A stretch of DNA of 59,040 nt from Oscillospiraceae bacterium (GTDB lineage: Bacteria; Bacillota; Clostridia; Oscillospirales; Oscillospiraceae): NCBI GenBank assembly GCA_009781515.1, contig WQXY01000013.1:1-59040 (forward strand). Reading direction: 5' to 3'. This document shows, one piece after another, positions 48,614 to 56,861 of the stretch. The notes below the pieces were generated by a model. The model made no database searches and had not been told where the DNA came from. It worked only from the letters and a program-made list of their open reading frames with translations. The position numbers and the translations under genes are program-made. Position 1 is the stretch's first letter, and every line of letters starts with the position of its first letter.

Positions 48614-49921
48614 ATGAAACTCATCGGAAACAGCAAAAAAAGTCAACATACAAGAAGCGGTCAAAGCGCTGCTCCAAGAAGCAGTGGAAACTATGACAGC
48701 TACAACAACCGAAGCAAAAGCAAGAGTTCTTCAAAGAAAAAGAAAGTAATTACCATAACAGTAATTGCTATTATCACAATGGTCGTTTTGATTGGCGGCT
48801 TGTTTGCGATCATTCGCTGGGAAATTCAGCCGCTTTATGATTTATTATTCCCGCTTCCCGGTGAGCATCAGCTTGGCGGTATCCGCACACCGCGTCCATA
48901 TAACCCTGATGACCCCGATAACCCCAATAACCCGGGTACTCCCGACCCGAGATTTCATGATGACGACGGACAGCCGTTACCGATTGATAAAGTCAGAAGT
49001 CTGAACATTTATACGTTTATGATTTTTGGTATTGATAATGACGGCAATACCGACGTAATAATGGTAGGTGCGTTTGATACGGAAAATTATACTGTAAATA
49101 TAGTCAGTATTTTTCGTGACACACTTATGAATTCCCCGTGGGACTCCCCATATTATGCGAAAAAAGCCAACTTCGTACAACCGAGAATGAGGCGTGATCA
49201 TCCGTCAGACTCTGCGGGCTATGCTTTAGCCATGGAGGATACTGTAGACCGCTTTGAAGATTTACTCGGCTTTAACGTTGACTTTTGGTTTACGGTAAAT
49301 ATGAGGGCATTTGTGTCTTTGGTTGATAATATCGGAGGCGTTTGGTTTGATGTTCCCCGTGCAATGCCCGAGTGGTCAGATCCCAATTATCCGGAAATGG
49401 GTTCTGTCAGTCTTCCTGCAGGCAATCAGCAGCTAAACGGCAGACAGGCATTGGCATATCTGCGTTTTAGAAAGATTGAGCATGCTGACGGTACTGTCAC
49501 ACATCTCGGTGACGAGTTTAGAACAAGAAACCAACAAAATTTCCTTAAAGCGGCGGCAACACAGATTTTATCAAGCAATAATGTTAATGTAACAAGTCTT
49601 GCGGGAATATTTCTAAATAACGTCCGAACGGACATTGCGCTTGATAATCTTATAAGGCTCGGCAGGGAATTTATTAAGGTTAAGCCTGCGGATATAGAGT
49701 TTAATTCTTTTCCGGGTGAGTTCATTTTCAGATATGAGTATTTTGCCGTTAACGTTGACGAGTGGCTTGAAATTGTAAACAGCAAGCTTAATCCGTTTAA
49801 TTTTGACATTGAAGCAAATGATGTCAGCATACTGACCATTGATGCAAACAGAAACTTATATGTTACCGACAATCGCTGGCAAGGAAGCCGTGATTGGCTT
49901 CCAAACGGTTGGCAGCCATAA
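48614..49921 (+). CDS. LytR-CpsA-Psr cell-wall ligase
   Basis: A 435-residue membrane protein that would attach anionic polymers to peptidoglycan. It has a basic, Ser-rich cytoplasmic N-terminus (1-44), one transmembrane helix (about 45-68), an extracellular Asp/Pro/Asn linker (PDDPDNPNNPGTPDP), then the LCP domain: FGIDNDGNTDVIMVGAFD, SIFRDTL, the NIGGVWFDVP strand and LPAGNQQLNGRQALAYLRFRK. The conserved Asp and Arg of the catalytic site are present. AGGAG lies in the end of the previous gene. rsfS follows after 24 bases. Confidence 0.93.
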   Translation: MKLIGNSKKSQHTRSGQSAAPRSSGNYDSYNNRSKSKSSSKKKKVITITVIAIITMVVLIGGLFAIIRWEIQPLYDLLFPLPGEHQLGGIRTPRPYNPDDPDNPNNPGTPDPRFHDDDGQPLPIDKVRSLNIYTFMIFGIDNDGNTDVIMVGAFDTENYTVNIVSIFRDTLMNSPWDSPYYAKKANFVQPRMRRDHPSDSAGYALAMEDTVDRFEDLLGFNVDFWFTVNMRAFVSLVDNIGGVWFDVPRAMPEWSDPNYPEMGSVSLPAGNQQLNGRQALAYLRFRKIEHADGTVTHLGDEFRTRNQQNFLKAAATQILSSNNVNVTSLAGIFLNNVRTDIALDNLIRLGREFIKVKPADIEFNSFPGEFIFRYEYFAVNVDEWLEIVNSKLNPFNFDIEANDVSILTIDANRNLYVTDNRWQGSRDWLPNGWQP

Positions 49922-49945
49922 TAACGAAAGGACAGTGTATTATTA

Positions 49946-50302
49946 ATGCTAAATCCAATTGATATTGCAAAACTCGCGGTTAAAGCACTCGACGATAAAA
50001 AAGCGCAGGATATTAAGCTGCTCAAAACAACAGATGTTACTGTTTTAGCCGATTATTTTATTATATGCACCGCAGGCTCGGTAACTCATGTGAAAACTCT
50101 CTCTGATGAGCTTGAGGTGGTGTTGAAAAAATCCGGAGAAGCTCCGCTTCGTCGTGAGGGCGGCAGAACAGGCGATTGGATACTCATTGATTATGCGTGT
50201 GTTGTTGTTCATATATTTATGCAGGAAGCCCGCGAATTTTATACATTGGAACGACTTTGGAGCGATGCCGAAGATGTTAATATTGAGGACATGATAAAAT
50301 GA
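49946..50302 (+). CDS. rsfS: Ribosome silencing factor RsfS
   Basis: The 118-residue factor binds L14 and blocks subunit joining when nutrients are short. ADYFIICTAGSVTHVKTLSDEL and GDWILIDYACVVVHIFMQEAREFYTLERLW are the family signature. AAAGGA is upstream. It overlaps leuS as ATGA; the yqeK-rsfS-leuS neighbourhood is common in Firmicutes. Confidence 0.96.
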   Translation: MLNPIDIAKLAVKALDDKKAQDIKLLKTTDVTVLADYFIICTAGSVTHVKTLSDELEVVLKKSGEAPLRREGGRTGDWILIDYACVVVHIFMQEAREFYTLERLWSDAEDVNIEDMIK

Positions 50303-52710
50303 AATATGATTTTAAGAGCATTGAAACTAAATGGCAGGGTAGGTGGGAGGCTGAGAAGCCTTTTGCTGCTATAAACGGCGATACAAGACCAAAGTATTAT
50401 ATCTTGGTCGAGTTTCCCTATCCGTCGGGTGATGGTCTCCATATGGGACATCCCCGTCCGTACACTGCAATGGACATAGTGGCTCGCAAGAAACGTATGC
50501 AAGGATATAACGTGCTATTTCCGATTGGCTTTGACGCATTTGGTCTGCCAACGGAAAATTATGCAATTCAAAACAAAATACATCCCGCTGTTGTCACAAA
50601 AAATAACACCGCAAAGTTTACCGAGCAGCTAAAGATGCTTGGTTACAGCTTTGACTGGGACAGATGTGTTGATACAACCGACCCTAACTATTATAAATGG
50701 ACACAGTGGATATTTCTCAAGCTCTTTGAGCATGACTTGGCATATAAAGCACTGATACCTGTCAACTGGTGTACTTCCTGCAAGTGTGTGCTTGCAAATG
50801 AAGAAGTGGTTGACGGCGTTTGTGAGCGCTGCGGAGCTGATGTTGTCCGCCGTGAAAAAAGCCAGTGGCTGCTTCGTATCACAAAATATGCCGAGGCGCT
50901 TAACGATGATTTGGACACTGTTGATTTTGTCGAAAGAGTTAAGGTGCAGCAGCGAAACTGGATAGGTCGCTCTGTTGGTGCCGAGGTTGACTTTAAGACT
51001 ACAACAGGTGATGTTATCCGCGTGTTTACCACACGTCAGGACACACTTTACGGTGCAACATACATGGTCATTTCACCCGAGCATTCATTGCTCAATAAAT
51101 GGACTATTGAAAATGAGCAGGAAGTTAAAGATTATCAAGCAGCTGCAGCAAAAAAGTCTGATTTTGAGAGAACAGAGCTTGTTAAGGAAAAAACAGGCGT
51201 TGAAGTCAAAGGTATAAGGGCGATAAATCCTGTTACAAACAGTGAAATACCAATATATATATCCGACTATGTACTTGCCACATACGGAACGGGTGCAATT
51301 ATGGCAGTTCCCGGACATGATACACGCGACTGGGAATTTGCAAAAAAATACAACCTGCCTATCATAGAGGTTGTTTCGGGCGGCGATGTTGCCAAGGAGG
51401 CATATGTTGACTGCGACACAGGCACAATGGTCAACTCGGGTATGATAGACGGACTTAACGTCGATGATGCTAAGGTTAAAATTACGAAGTGGTTGACAGA
51501 GCAGGGCTTAGGTGAAGAAAAAGTCAACTTCAAGCTTCGCGACTGGGTGTTTTCGCGTCAAAAATATTGGGGTGAGCCAATACCGATTGTTATTTGTGGA
51601 AAATGCGGATATGTGCCGCTTCCCGAAAGTCAGCTTCCGCTTGTGTTGCCCGAGGTTGAAAAATACGAAACAACAGAAACAGGGGAGAGTCCGCTTGCTG
51701 CCATGACGCAGTGGACAACCACTACTTGCCCCAAGTGCGGCGGTGAGGCACAAAGAGAAACAGATACCATGCCAAACTGGGCAGGCTCAAGTTGGTATTT
51801 TCTTAGATATGCCGACCCCCATAATGATACGGCACTTGCATCTCGCGACGCCTTGAACTACTGGACACCTGTTGATTGGTATAACGGCGGCATGGAGCAT
51901 ACCACGCTTCATCTGCTGTACTCACGCTTTTGGCATAAGTTTTTATACAACATCGGGATAGTTCCGACATCAGAGCCTTATATGAAACGTACAAGTCACG
52001 GCTTTATACTTGGCGAAGACGGTCAGAAAATGAGTAAGTCCCGAGGTAATGTAATTAATCCCGATAATACTGTTAGAGAATATGGAGCAGATACGGCACG
52101 CTTGTATATTATGTTTATTGGTGATTTTGAGAAGACAGCACCATGGTCTCAAAGTGCTGTAAAGGGATGTAAGAAATTCCTTGACAGGGTTTGGAACCTT
52201 GCGGAGATCAAAGTTGACGGTCGGTCGACCTCAATAAGTGATGTATCAGCTGAACATGAAACAGTTATACACAGAGCAGTTAAAAAGGTCGGCAGTGATA
52301 TTGAAAGCCTAAAATACAACACTGCCATAGCAACTTTAATGTCCTTGGTAAATGACTTTTACGTTGCGGCACCTAACAGGGCAGAGTTAAAAGTTCTTTT
52401 GACCATGCTCTCGCCTTTTGCCCCGCATATCGCAGAGGAGCTGTGGGAGCTTCAAGGTTTTGAAGGTTATGTCTCGCAGCAGCCATGGCCCGAATATGAC
52501 GAGGCAAAAACGCATGATGAAAATGTAACTATTGCTGTGCAAATAATGGGCAAGCTTCGCGGAACGATAGAAGCTCCGCTTGACTGCGATGATGAAACTT
52601 TGATAGACATGGTGAAAAAAGATAGTAAAATCAAGGCAAATATAGAAAGTAAGGAAATCATACGCACCATTATAGTTAAGAATAAGTTAGTAAATTTGAT
52701 TGTGAAATAG
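50299..52710 (+). CDS. leuS: Leucyl-tRNA synthetase
   Basis: It charges tRNA-Leu and edits mischarged products. Class I motifs are HMGHPRPYTAMD (the HIGH motif read as HMGH) and KMSKSRGNV. The editing CP1 domain holds TRQDTLYGATYMVISPEH and GTGAIMAVPGHDTRD. The 803 residues are normal. No T-box leader is present, as it is coupled to rsfS. A sugar hydrolase gene begins 2 bases after its stop. Confidence 0.97.
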   Translation: MKYDFKSIETKWQGRWEAEKPFAAINGDTRPKYYILVEFPYPSGDGLHMGHPRPYTAMDIVARKKRMQGYNVLFPIGFDAFGLPTENYAIQNKIHPAVVTKNNTAKFTEQLKMLGYSFDWDRCVDTTDPNYYKWTQWIFLKLFEHDLAYKALIPVNWCTSCKCVLANEEVVDGVCERCGADVVRREKSQWLLRITKYAEALNDDLDTVDFVERVKVQQRNWIGRSVGAEVDFKTTTGDVIRVFTTRQDTLYGATYMVISPEHSLLNKWTIENEQEVKDYQAAAAKKSDFERTELVKEKTGVEVKGIRAINPVTNSEIPIYISDYVLATYGTGAIMAVPGHDTRDWEFAKKYNLPIIEVVSGGDVAKEAYVDCDTGTMVNSGMIDGLNVDDAKVKITKWLTEQGLGEEKVNFKLRDWVFSRQKYWGEPIPIVICGKCGYVPLPESQLPLVLPEVEKYETTETGESPLAAMTQWTTTTCPKCGGEAQRETDTMPNWAGSSWYFLRYADPHNDTALASRDALNYWTPVDWYNGGMEHTTLHLLYSRFWHKFLYNIGIVPTSEPYMKRTSHGFILGEDGQKMSKSRGNVINPDNTVREYGADTARLYIMFIGDFEKTAPWSQSAVKGCKKFLDRVWNLAEIKVDGRSTSISDVSAEHETVIHRAVKKVGSDIESLKYNTAIATLMSLVNDFYVAAPNRAELKVLLTMLSPFAPHIAEELWELQGFEGYVSQQPWPEYDEAKTHDENVTIAVQIMGKLRGTIEAPLDCDDETLIDMVKKDSKIKANIESKEIIRTIIVKNKLVNLIVK

Positions 52711-52711
52711 T

Positions 52712-54625
52712 ATGAAAACACAAAAATGTTTGCCGCTTAAAAGTGTTAGTGTTTATGGTGACTTCTGGTCTGATATACAAAGGCTGATAAGGGAGGTTGT
52801 TCTTCCTTATCAGCTTGATGTTATGGAGGATAAGGTTCCCGATGCACCTGAAAGTCATGCTGTCAGAAATTTTCGCATTGCAGCAGGTGAAGAAAAAGGG
52901 GAGTTTTACGGTCTTATTTTTCAAGACAGTGATATAGCCAAATGGCTTGAAGCTGTGTCATACTCTTTATCGGCAGTTTCCGAAAAAAAGCTTGAAGAAA
53001 AAGCAGATGAACTTATAGATTTAATAGGCAGGGCTCAGGAGGCAGACGGATACTTAAACACATACTTTACAATTATGCATCCGGAGCGTAAATGGCAGAG
53101 CCTGCATGATTGTCATGAGTTATACTGCAGCGGACATATGATAGAAGCTGCCATTGCTTATTATAAGGCAACCGGAAAAGATAAATTCTTAGATATCGTG
53201 CGTCGTAATGCAGACCTAATTTGTAGCCGTTTTGGCGTTGATAAAACCCGCGGCATACCCGGACATCAGGAAATCGAGCTTGCACTGCTCGATTTATATG
53301 AGACAACAGGTGAGAGAGTTTATCTTGAAACAGCTCAGTATTTCATTGACGAACGCGGCAGTGAGCCAAGCTACTTTGATGAGGAAATTAAAAATAGAGA
53401 CTGGTATTATTGGAGCAAAAGCGAAGACAGGCAGTATGCTCAAAATCATAAACCTGTCAGAGAGCAGGATATAGCAGTCGGTCATAGTGTCCGTGCTGTT
53501 TATATGTATACTGCAATGGCGGAGCTTGCCGTGCAATTTAACGATGAAAGCTTGCTTAGTGCATGTTATAAGCTCTGGGATAATATAACACAAAAACAGA
53601 TGTACATTACAGGCGGTATTGGCTCAACCGTACATGGCGAGGCGTTTAGCGTTGATTATGATCTGCCGAATGATACGACATACTCAGAGACCTGCGCATC
53701 CATTGCAATGTGCTTTTTTGCGCGGAGAATGCTTGAGATAAAACCTTGCGGACACTTTAGCGATGTTATGGAGCGTATGCTCTATAACACAGTTCTTGCA
53801 AGTATGCAGCTTGACGGTAAAGAGTTTTTCTATGTTAATCCTCTTGAAATAATAAACGGAGTATCCGGTGTTGTACAAACGCATAAGCATGTATTGCCGA
53901 AAAGACCGCAGTGGTATGCCTGTGCATGTTGTCCGCCCAATTTATCAAGATTATTATTGTCTATCGGAAGATATGCGTGGGGCGAAGGTAATAATACAAT
54001 ATACTCACATATGTATCTCGGCGGCTCGGCAAACTTTGAAGTATCTGGCGGTGTGAAAATCGAGTGCATCAGCAAATATCCGTATGAAGGTTATGTCAGC
54101 TACAAGGTAAATCCGACAAGTGACGGCAGTGAGTTCAAATTTGCCGTGCACATTCCGCAGTGGTGTAAGAATGTTGTTTGTAAAATCAACAGCGAAGAAA
54201 TCACTGCAGATATCAAAGACGGTTATATGTATATAACACGCAGCTGGAAAAGCGGCGATAAACTCGAGCTTTTCTTTGACCTGCCGATAATGAGGATTTA
54301 CTCAAATCTGTCAGTCAGCGGCAATGCAGGCAAGGTTTGTCTGCAGCGCGGTCCGATAGTTTATTGTTTTGAAGAAGCTGACAACAAAGCACCGCTCGCT
54401 GCACTGCGACTGCCGATAAACTCGAAGATTAGCACACAGCTTGAAACAAACGGTAAACTAAAGGGTGTGGTTACGCTTACTATGGACGGCTTGATTGAAA
54501 CAGATGACGGTATGCTGTACTGCGACAATAAACCAAAAGCCAAGCCTGCAACTCTGAAAGCAATACCGTACTACACATGGGGCAACCGCACCACCGGCGA
54601 AATGCGCGTATGGATACGGGAGTAG
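52712..54625 (+). CDS. GH127 beta-L-arabinofuranosidase
   Basis: A 637-residue cytoplasmic hydrolase of the HypBA1 type, which releases arabinose from beta-linked arabino-oligosaccharides of plant glycoproteins. The zinc and catalytic residues keep the HypBA1 spacing: Glu326 and Cys328 (SETC), and Cys404, Cys406, Cys407 in YACACCPP, with Cys406 as nucleophile. Glu310 in HGEAF corresponds to the acid/base. No signal peptide is visible. The ATG lies 2 bases after leuS with only a weak ribosome binding site, so expression probably depends on coupling to the leuS message. No arabinose pathway genes are nearby. Confidence 0.92.
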   Translation: MKTQKCLPLKSVSVYGDFWSDIQRLIREVVLPYQLDVMEDKVPDAPESHAVRNFRIAAGEEKGEFYGLIFQDSDIAKWLEAVSYSLSAVSEKKLEEKADELIDLIGRAQEADGYLNTYFTIMHPERKWQSLHDCHELYCSGHMIEAAIAYYKATGKDKFLDIVRRNADLICSRFGVDKTRGIPGHQEIELALLDLYETTGERVYLETAQYFIDERGSEPSYFDEEIKNRDWYYWSKSEDRQYAQNHKPVREQDIAVGHSVRAVYMYTAMAELAVQFNDESLLSACYKLWDNITQKQMYITGGIGSTVHGEAFSVDYDLPNDTTYSETCASIAMCFFARRMLEIKPCGHFSDVMERMLYNTVLASMQLDGKEFFYVNPLEIINGVSGVVQTHKHVLPKRPQWYACACCPPNLSRLLLSIGRYAWGEGNNTIYSHMYLGGSANFEVSGGVKIECISKYPYEGYVSYKVNPTSDGSEFKFAVHIPQWCKNVVCKINSEEITADIKDGYMYITRSWKSGDKLELFFDLPIMRIYSNLSVSGNAGKVCLQRGPIVYCFEEADNKAPLAALRLPINSKISTQLETNGKLKGVVTLTMDGLIETDDGMLYCDNKPKAKPATLKAIPYYTWGNRTTGEMRVWIRE

Positions 54626-54635
54626 GGTATCGCTC

Positions 54636-54665
54636 TTGAAAAATCAGTTCATTTTATGGTATAAT
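54636..54665 (+). promoter_or_regulatory. Promoter of the MNT/HEPN pair
   Basis: TTGAAA (54636-54641), 18 bases, TATAAT (54660-54665), with an extended -10 TGG just before. The 14 bases TTTTATGGTATAAT (54652-54665) recur exactly at 56752-56765 before the recombinase gene. Confidence 0.8.
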
Positions 54666-54687
54666 GCACTCGTTAAGGAGTTTGCTT

Positions 54688-55038
54688 ATGAATAATGCCA
54701 TTATTACTAATCCCGATATATTAGCGTACAGGGATATAATTATTAACCTCATTGACCCTGATAAGATTATTCTCTTCGGCTCCTATGCGTATGGTGAGCC
54801 TAACGATAATAGCGATGTTGATTTGTGTGTAGTAAAAAACGGTAAAGAACACACGCACCATGACGGTGGTGAACTGAGGGCGAAAGTTGGAAGAGAGGGC
54901 GATAAGTTAAACATCTCTACTCTTTTTGATGTTTTGTTAGAAACTGACGATAGCCTACAAAGAGGCTTGACGGCTCGAGGTTCAGCTGTTGATATTTTGC
55001 AGAAAGGTATTACAATCTATGAAAGAAGTGCTGGATAG
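54688..55038 (+). CDS. MNT-domain nucleotidyltransferase
   Basis: A 116-residue minimal nucleotidyltransferase with GSYAYGEPNDNSDVDL, the GSx10DxD site. I chose the ATG at 54688, which has AAGGAG 8 bases upstream; an earlier ATG at 54664 lies inside the -10 box. It overlaps the HEPN gene by 20 bases. Such pairs act as toxin-antitoxin systems when the MNT protein adds AMP to the HEPN toxin; others (HI0073/HI0074 type) have no proven toxicity. The central region (HTHHDGGELRAKVGREGDK) is unusually polar. Confidence 0.88.
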   Translation: MNNAIITNPDILAYRDIIINLIDPDKIILFGSYAYGEPNDNSDVDLCVVKNGKEHTHHDGGELRAKVGREGDKLNISTLFDVLLETDDSLQRGLTARGSAVDILQKGITIYERSAG

Positions 55039-55516
55039 AAAGATTGTGCTGTTTTACCGTGCTTTTGAAGATATAGAGAGTGCATCAGTCATTGTTGCAA
55101 GTAGCCCTAATGGTTCTGTATACCATAGCTGCCAAGCTGTAGAAAAAGTTATGAAAGGTTATTTGCGTTGTCTTGATGATGACGGCACAGATGAATATGA
55201 CCATAACTTAGACGGACTTCTTGCTAAAATAAAAAAGAATTGCGGACTGTCAGAAGATACAGTGTATAACATTAGATACTTAAACGAGTATACTCAAGCG
55301 TTAAGATACAAAAGCATGAAATCTGACCCGACAGTTGAAGATGCCGCCCTTGCTCTAAAAAGAGCAAGAGAAATTGTTTTAGAGTTCTCGGAAAATAAGG
55401 TGTGTGCTTGGGACATGCAGGTTGCAAGAGACATTCACGAGAAGTATCTAAAATGGGTGGCTTCTGAATACGGCGACAAAGATCTTGATATATTGTCATT
55501 AAATAAGGAAACATAG
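55019..55516 (+). CDS. HEPN-domain protein, partner of the MNT protein
   Basis: A 165-residue helical protein. SVYHSCQAVEKVMKGYLRCL, EYDHNLDGLLAKI and NEYTQALRYKSM follow the PF05168 HEPN pattern. The RX4-6H ribonuclease motif of HepT-type toxins, and the Tyr that MNT partners modify, are not visible, so RNase activity is doubtful. About 35 extra residues (CAWDMQVARDIHEKYLKW onward) extend the C-terminus. The ATG at 55019 has AAAGG upstream and overlaps the MNT gene. The most likely role is a nucleotidyltransferase partner of unknown target. Confidence 0.85.
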   Translation: MKEVLDRKIVLFYRAFEDIESASVIVASSPNGSVYHSCQAVEKVMKGYLRCLDDDGTDEYDHNLDGLLAKIKKNCGLSEDTVYNIRYLNEYTQALRYKSMKSDPTVEDAALALKRAREIVLEFSENKVCAWDMQVARDIHEKYLKWVASEYGDKDLDILSLNKET

Positions 55517-55523
55517 AGTACAT

Positions 55524-56324
55524 ATGGAAAAAATAATAGACATTTTTGATTTTATATTAAAAAACTATGGCGCTATGCTCACAATACTATCGGCTGTAGC
55601 AATAATGTTTGCTTACGCTATCTTGCTTAGTCGGGCAAGCTTATTAGGTGTACCTTTTCGATTTGCCCGTGCAAGTATAAATGAAAGTCTTGAATTACTT
55701 CTTGTAATTATTTTCGGTGTTGGCTTCGGTATTATTACTCAAATATATATAGTAAATACAGAGATGAATAAATTAACTGCTTTCATTGCATCATTTTTCT
55801 CTGTTTCGTTTGGATATTTTATTGTGTCAATGCCATATATTGCAAAGTTTATTAAGTATTCCATAAGACGCGAAAGAAAAAAGGTTGGAACTGTTCTTAG
55901 TTTTTCGCTAATTTTAATCTTTATTGCATTTGTATCATGGAACGTTTCTAATATCAATGGAACTATGCAAGAAATATCTATAGCTTTATTTTTTTTAATT
56001 CTTCATTTTCTTTTCATGGTTATTCTTTATATTGTATGGCTTTCTCACCGTCTTGTCGGAGAGTTCTTAACAGAGTTAGTTGTTAATATTGACGGAAATA
56101 CATATCTTGTTGGGGTGCGGCATTCCGGAGGCGTATGGGCATTATTTCCATGTGAAATTAGTAATGAAGAAGTAGATGCTAATGGCTACAGAAAAAAAGA
56201 TGCAATATATTTTGAAAGGAAGACATATATCTTAAGGAAGCTGCAGGATTTAAGAGAGCCGTTTGCAACATATGAGGGATATAAGCTTATTAAGAAGAAT
56301 GAGAGTCTTCAAAAGGGTAAATAA
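55524..56324 (+). CDS. Five-helix membrane protein, unknown
   Basis: A 266-residue protein with about five hydrophobic helices (near 15-35, 53-75, 84-106, 121-140, 150-172) and a C-terminal soluble tail of about 90 residues (VVNIDGNTYLVGVRHSGGVWALFPCE onward) that may be a small beta domain. I do not recognise the family. It starts 7 bases after the HEPN stop and may share the MNT/HEPN promoter. It is more A/T-rich than the housekeeping genes, which suggests acquisition. It meets the RHH gene tail to tail with a 12-base gap. Confidence 0.7.
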   Translation: MEKIIDIFDFILKNYGAMLTILSAVAIMFAYAILLSRASLLGVPFRFARASINESLELLLVIIFGVGFGIITQIYIVNTEMNKLTAFIASFFSVSFGYFIVSMPYIAKFIKYSIRRERKKVGTVLSFSLILIFIAFVSWNVSNINGTMQEISIALFFLILHFLFMVILYIVWLSHRLVGEFLTELVVNIDGNTYLVGVRHSGGVWALFPCEISNEEVDANGYRKKDAIYFERKTYILRKLQDLREPFATYEGYKLIKKNESLQKGK

Positions 56325-56336
56325 CGTAAAGTCACC

Positions 56337-56606
56337 TCAATAACGATGTGTAATATTAAAATATGTGTTTAATACAGTTTCAATTCTTTTTTTAGGAGTT
56401 TCGTTTAATTGGTTAGCTTTTCTTTCAAATTGTTTGTAAATATAATCAGACAATTCTATAGTTAATTTTTTGCCTTTACGAAGCTTAACAAGAATAAATC
56501 TGATAAGAAATATGAGCAATACTACAGGAAGAACAAATATAATCACGAACCATAGAAGCTCCTCGATGTGCTCAGAATAGAAAGTAAATAAATAACCAAA
56601 GTTCAT
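56337..56606 (-). CDS. Membrane-anchored ribbon-helix-helix protein
   Basis: An 89-residue protein with one N-terminal transmembrane helix (about 17-41), a basic segment KLRKGKK, and a C-terminal stretch that reads as a ribbon-helix-helix fold: strand KLTIELSDYI, helix YKQFERKANQLNE, turn TP, helix KKRIETVLNTYF. RHH proteins bind operators as dimers, so this would be a DNA-binding domain tethered to the membrane. The ATG has a strong GAGGTGA 7 bases upstream. A palindrome (56663-56682) lies upstream and could be its operator. It is convergent with the five-helix protein. The fold assignment is by pattern only. Confidence 0.72.
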   Translation of the reverse strand: MNFGYLFTFYSEHIEELLWFVIIFVLPVVLLIFLIRFILVKLRKGKKLTIELSDYIYKQFERKANQLNETPKKRIETVLNTYFNITHRY

Positions 56607-56662
56607 AGCAAATCACCTCAAGTATTATATTATCACAAAATGATTTACTTGTCTACACATTG

Positions 56663-56682
56663 AACAAAATTTATATTTTGTT
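56663..56682. promoter_or_regulatory. Palindrome, possible operator of the RHH protein
   Basis: A perfect 8-bp inverted repeat with a 4-base centre, 57 bases upstream of the RHH start codon. RHH repressors often bind such sites near their own promoter. There is no T-run fit for a terminator. Function is inferred from position. Confidence 0.4.
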
Positions 56683-56751
56683 GAATTGTACAAATGGGCA
56701 GATGTAGAAGTATCAATGTTTGGCTACTATGATTATAGACCTGCCCTGCTG

Positions 56752-56765
56752 TTTTATGGTATAAT
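56752..56765 (+). promoter_or_regulatory. Extended -10 promoter of the recombinase
   Basis: TTTTATGGTATAAT contains TGGTATAAT, an extended -10 box; no good -35 box is present. The same 14 bases precede the MNT gene at 54652-54665. Confidence 0.55.
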
Positions 56766-56861
56766 CAAGCATACTAATTACAAAGAAAACAATTACAGTT
56801 AATTTATCGGTAAACAACTTCATAATGACAATTACAAACATCATGTTAGAGGATAAAGCTT

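Larger units (their letters stand above)
56607..56861. other. A/T-rich intergenic region between RHH gene and recombinase
   Basis: No gene is visible. It holds the inverted repeat AACAAAAT/ATTTTGTT (56663-56670 with 56675-56682), a GAGGTGA site for the RHH gene at the left, and the TGGTATAAT extended -10 at 56757-56765 for the recombinase, followed by a leader of nearly 100 bases. Confidence 0.6.

Noticed and set aside
49426-50025. Minus-strand frame of 199 codons opposite the LCP gene and rsfS
   Set aside because: It spans two solid plus-strand genes and has a Ser/Leu-rich shadow composition.
50239-50302. Possible T-box leader for leuS or lysS
   Set aside because: leuS overlaps rsfS and lysS follows greA by 4 bases, so there is no room for a leader.
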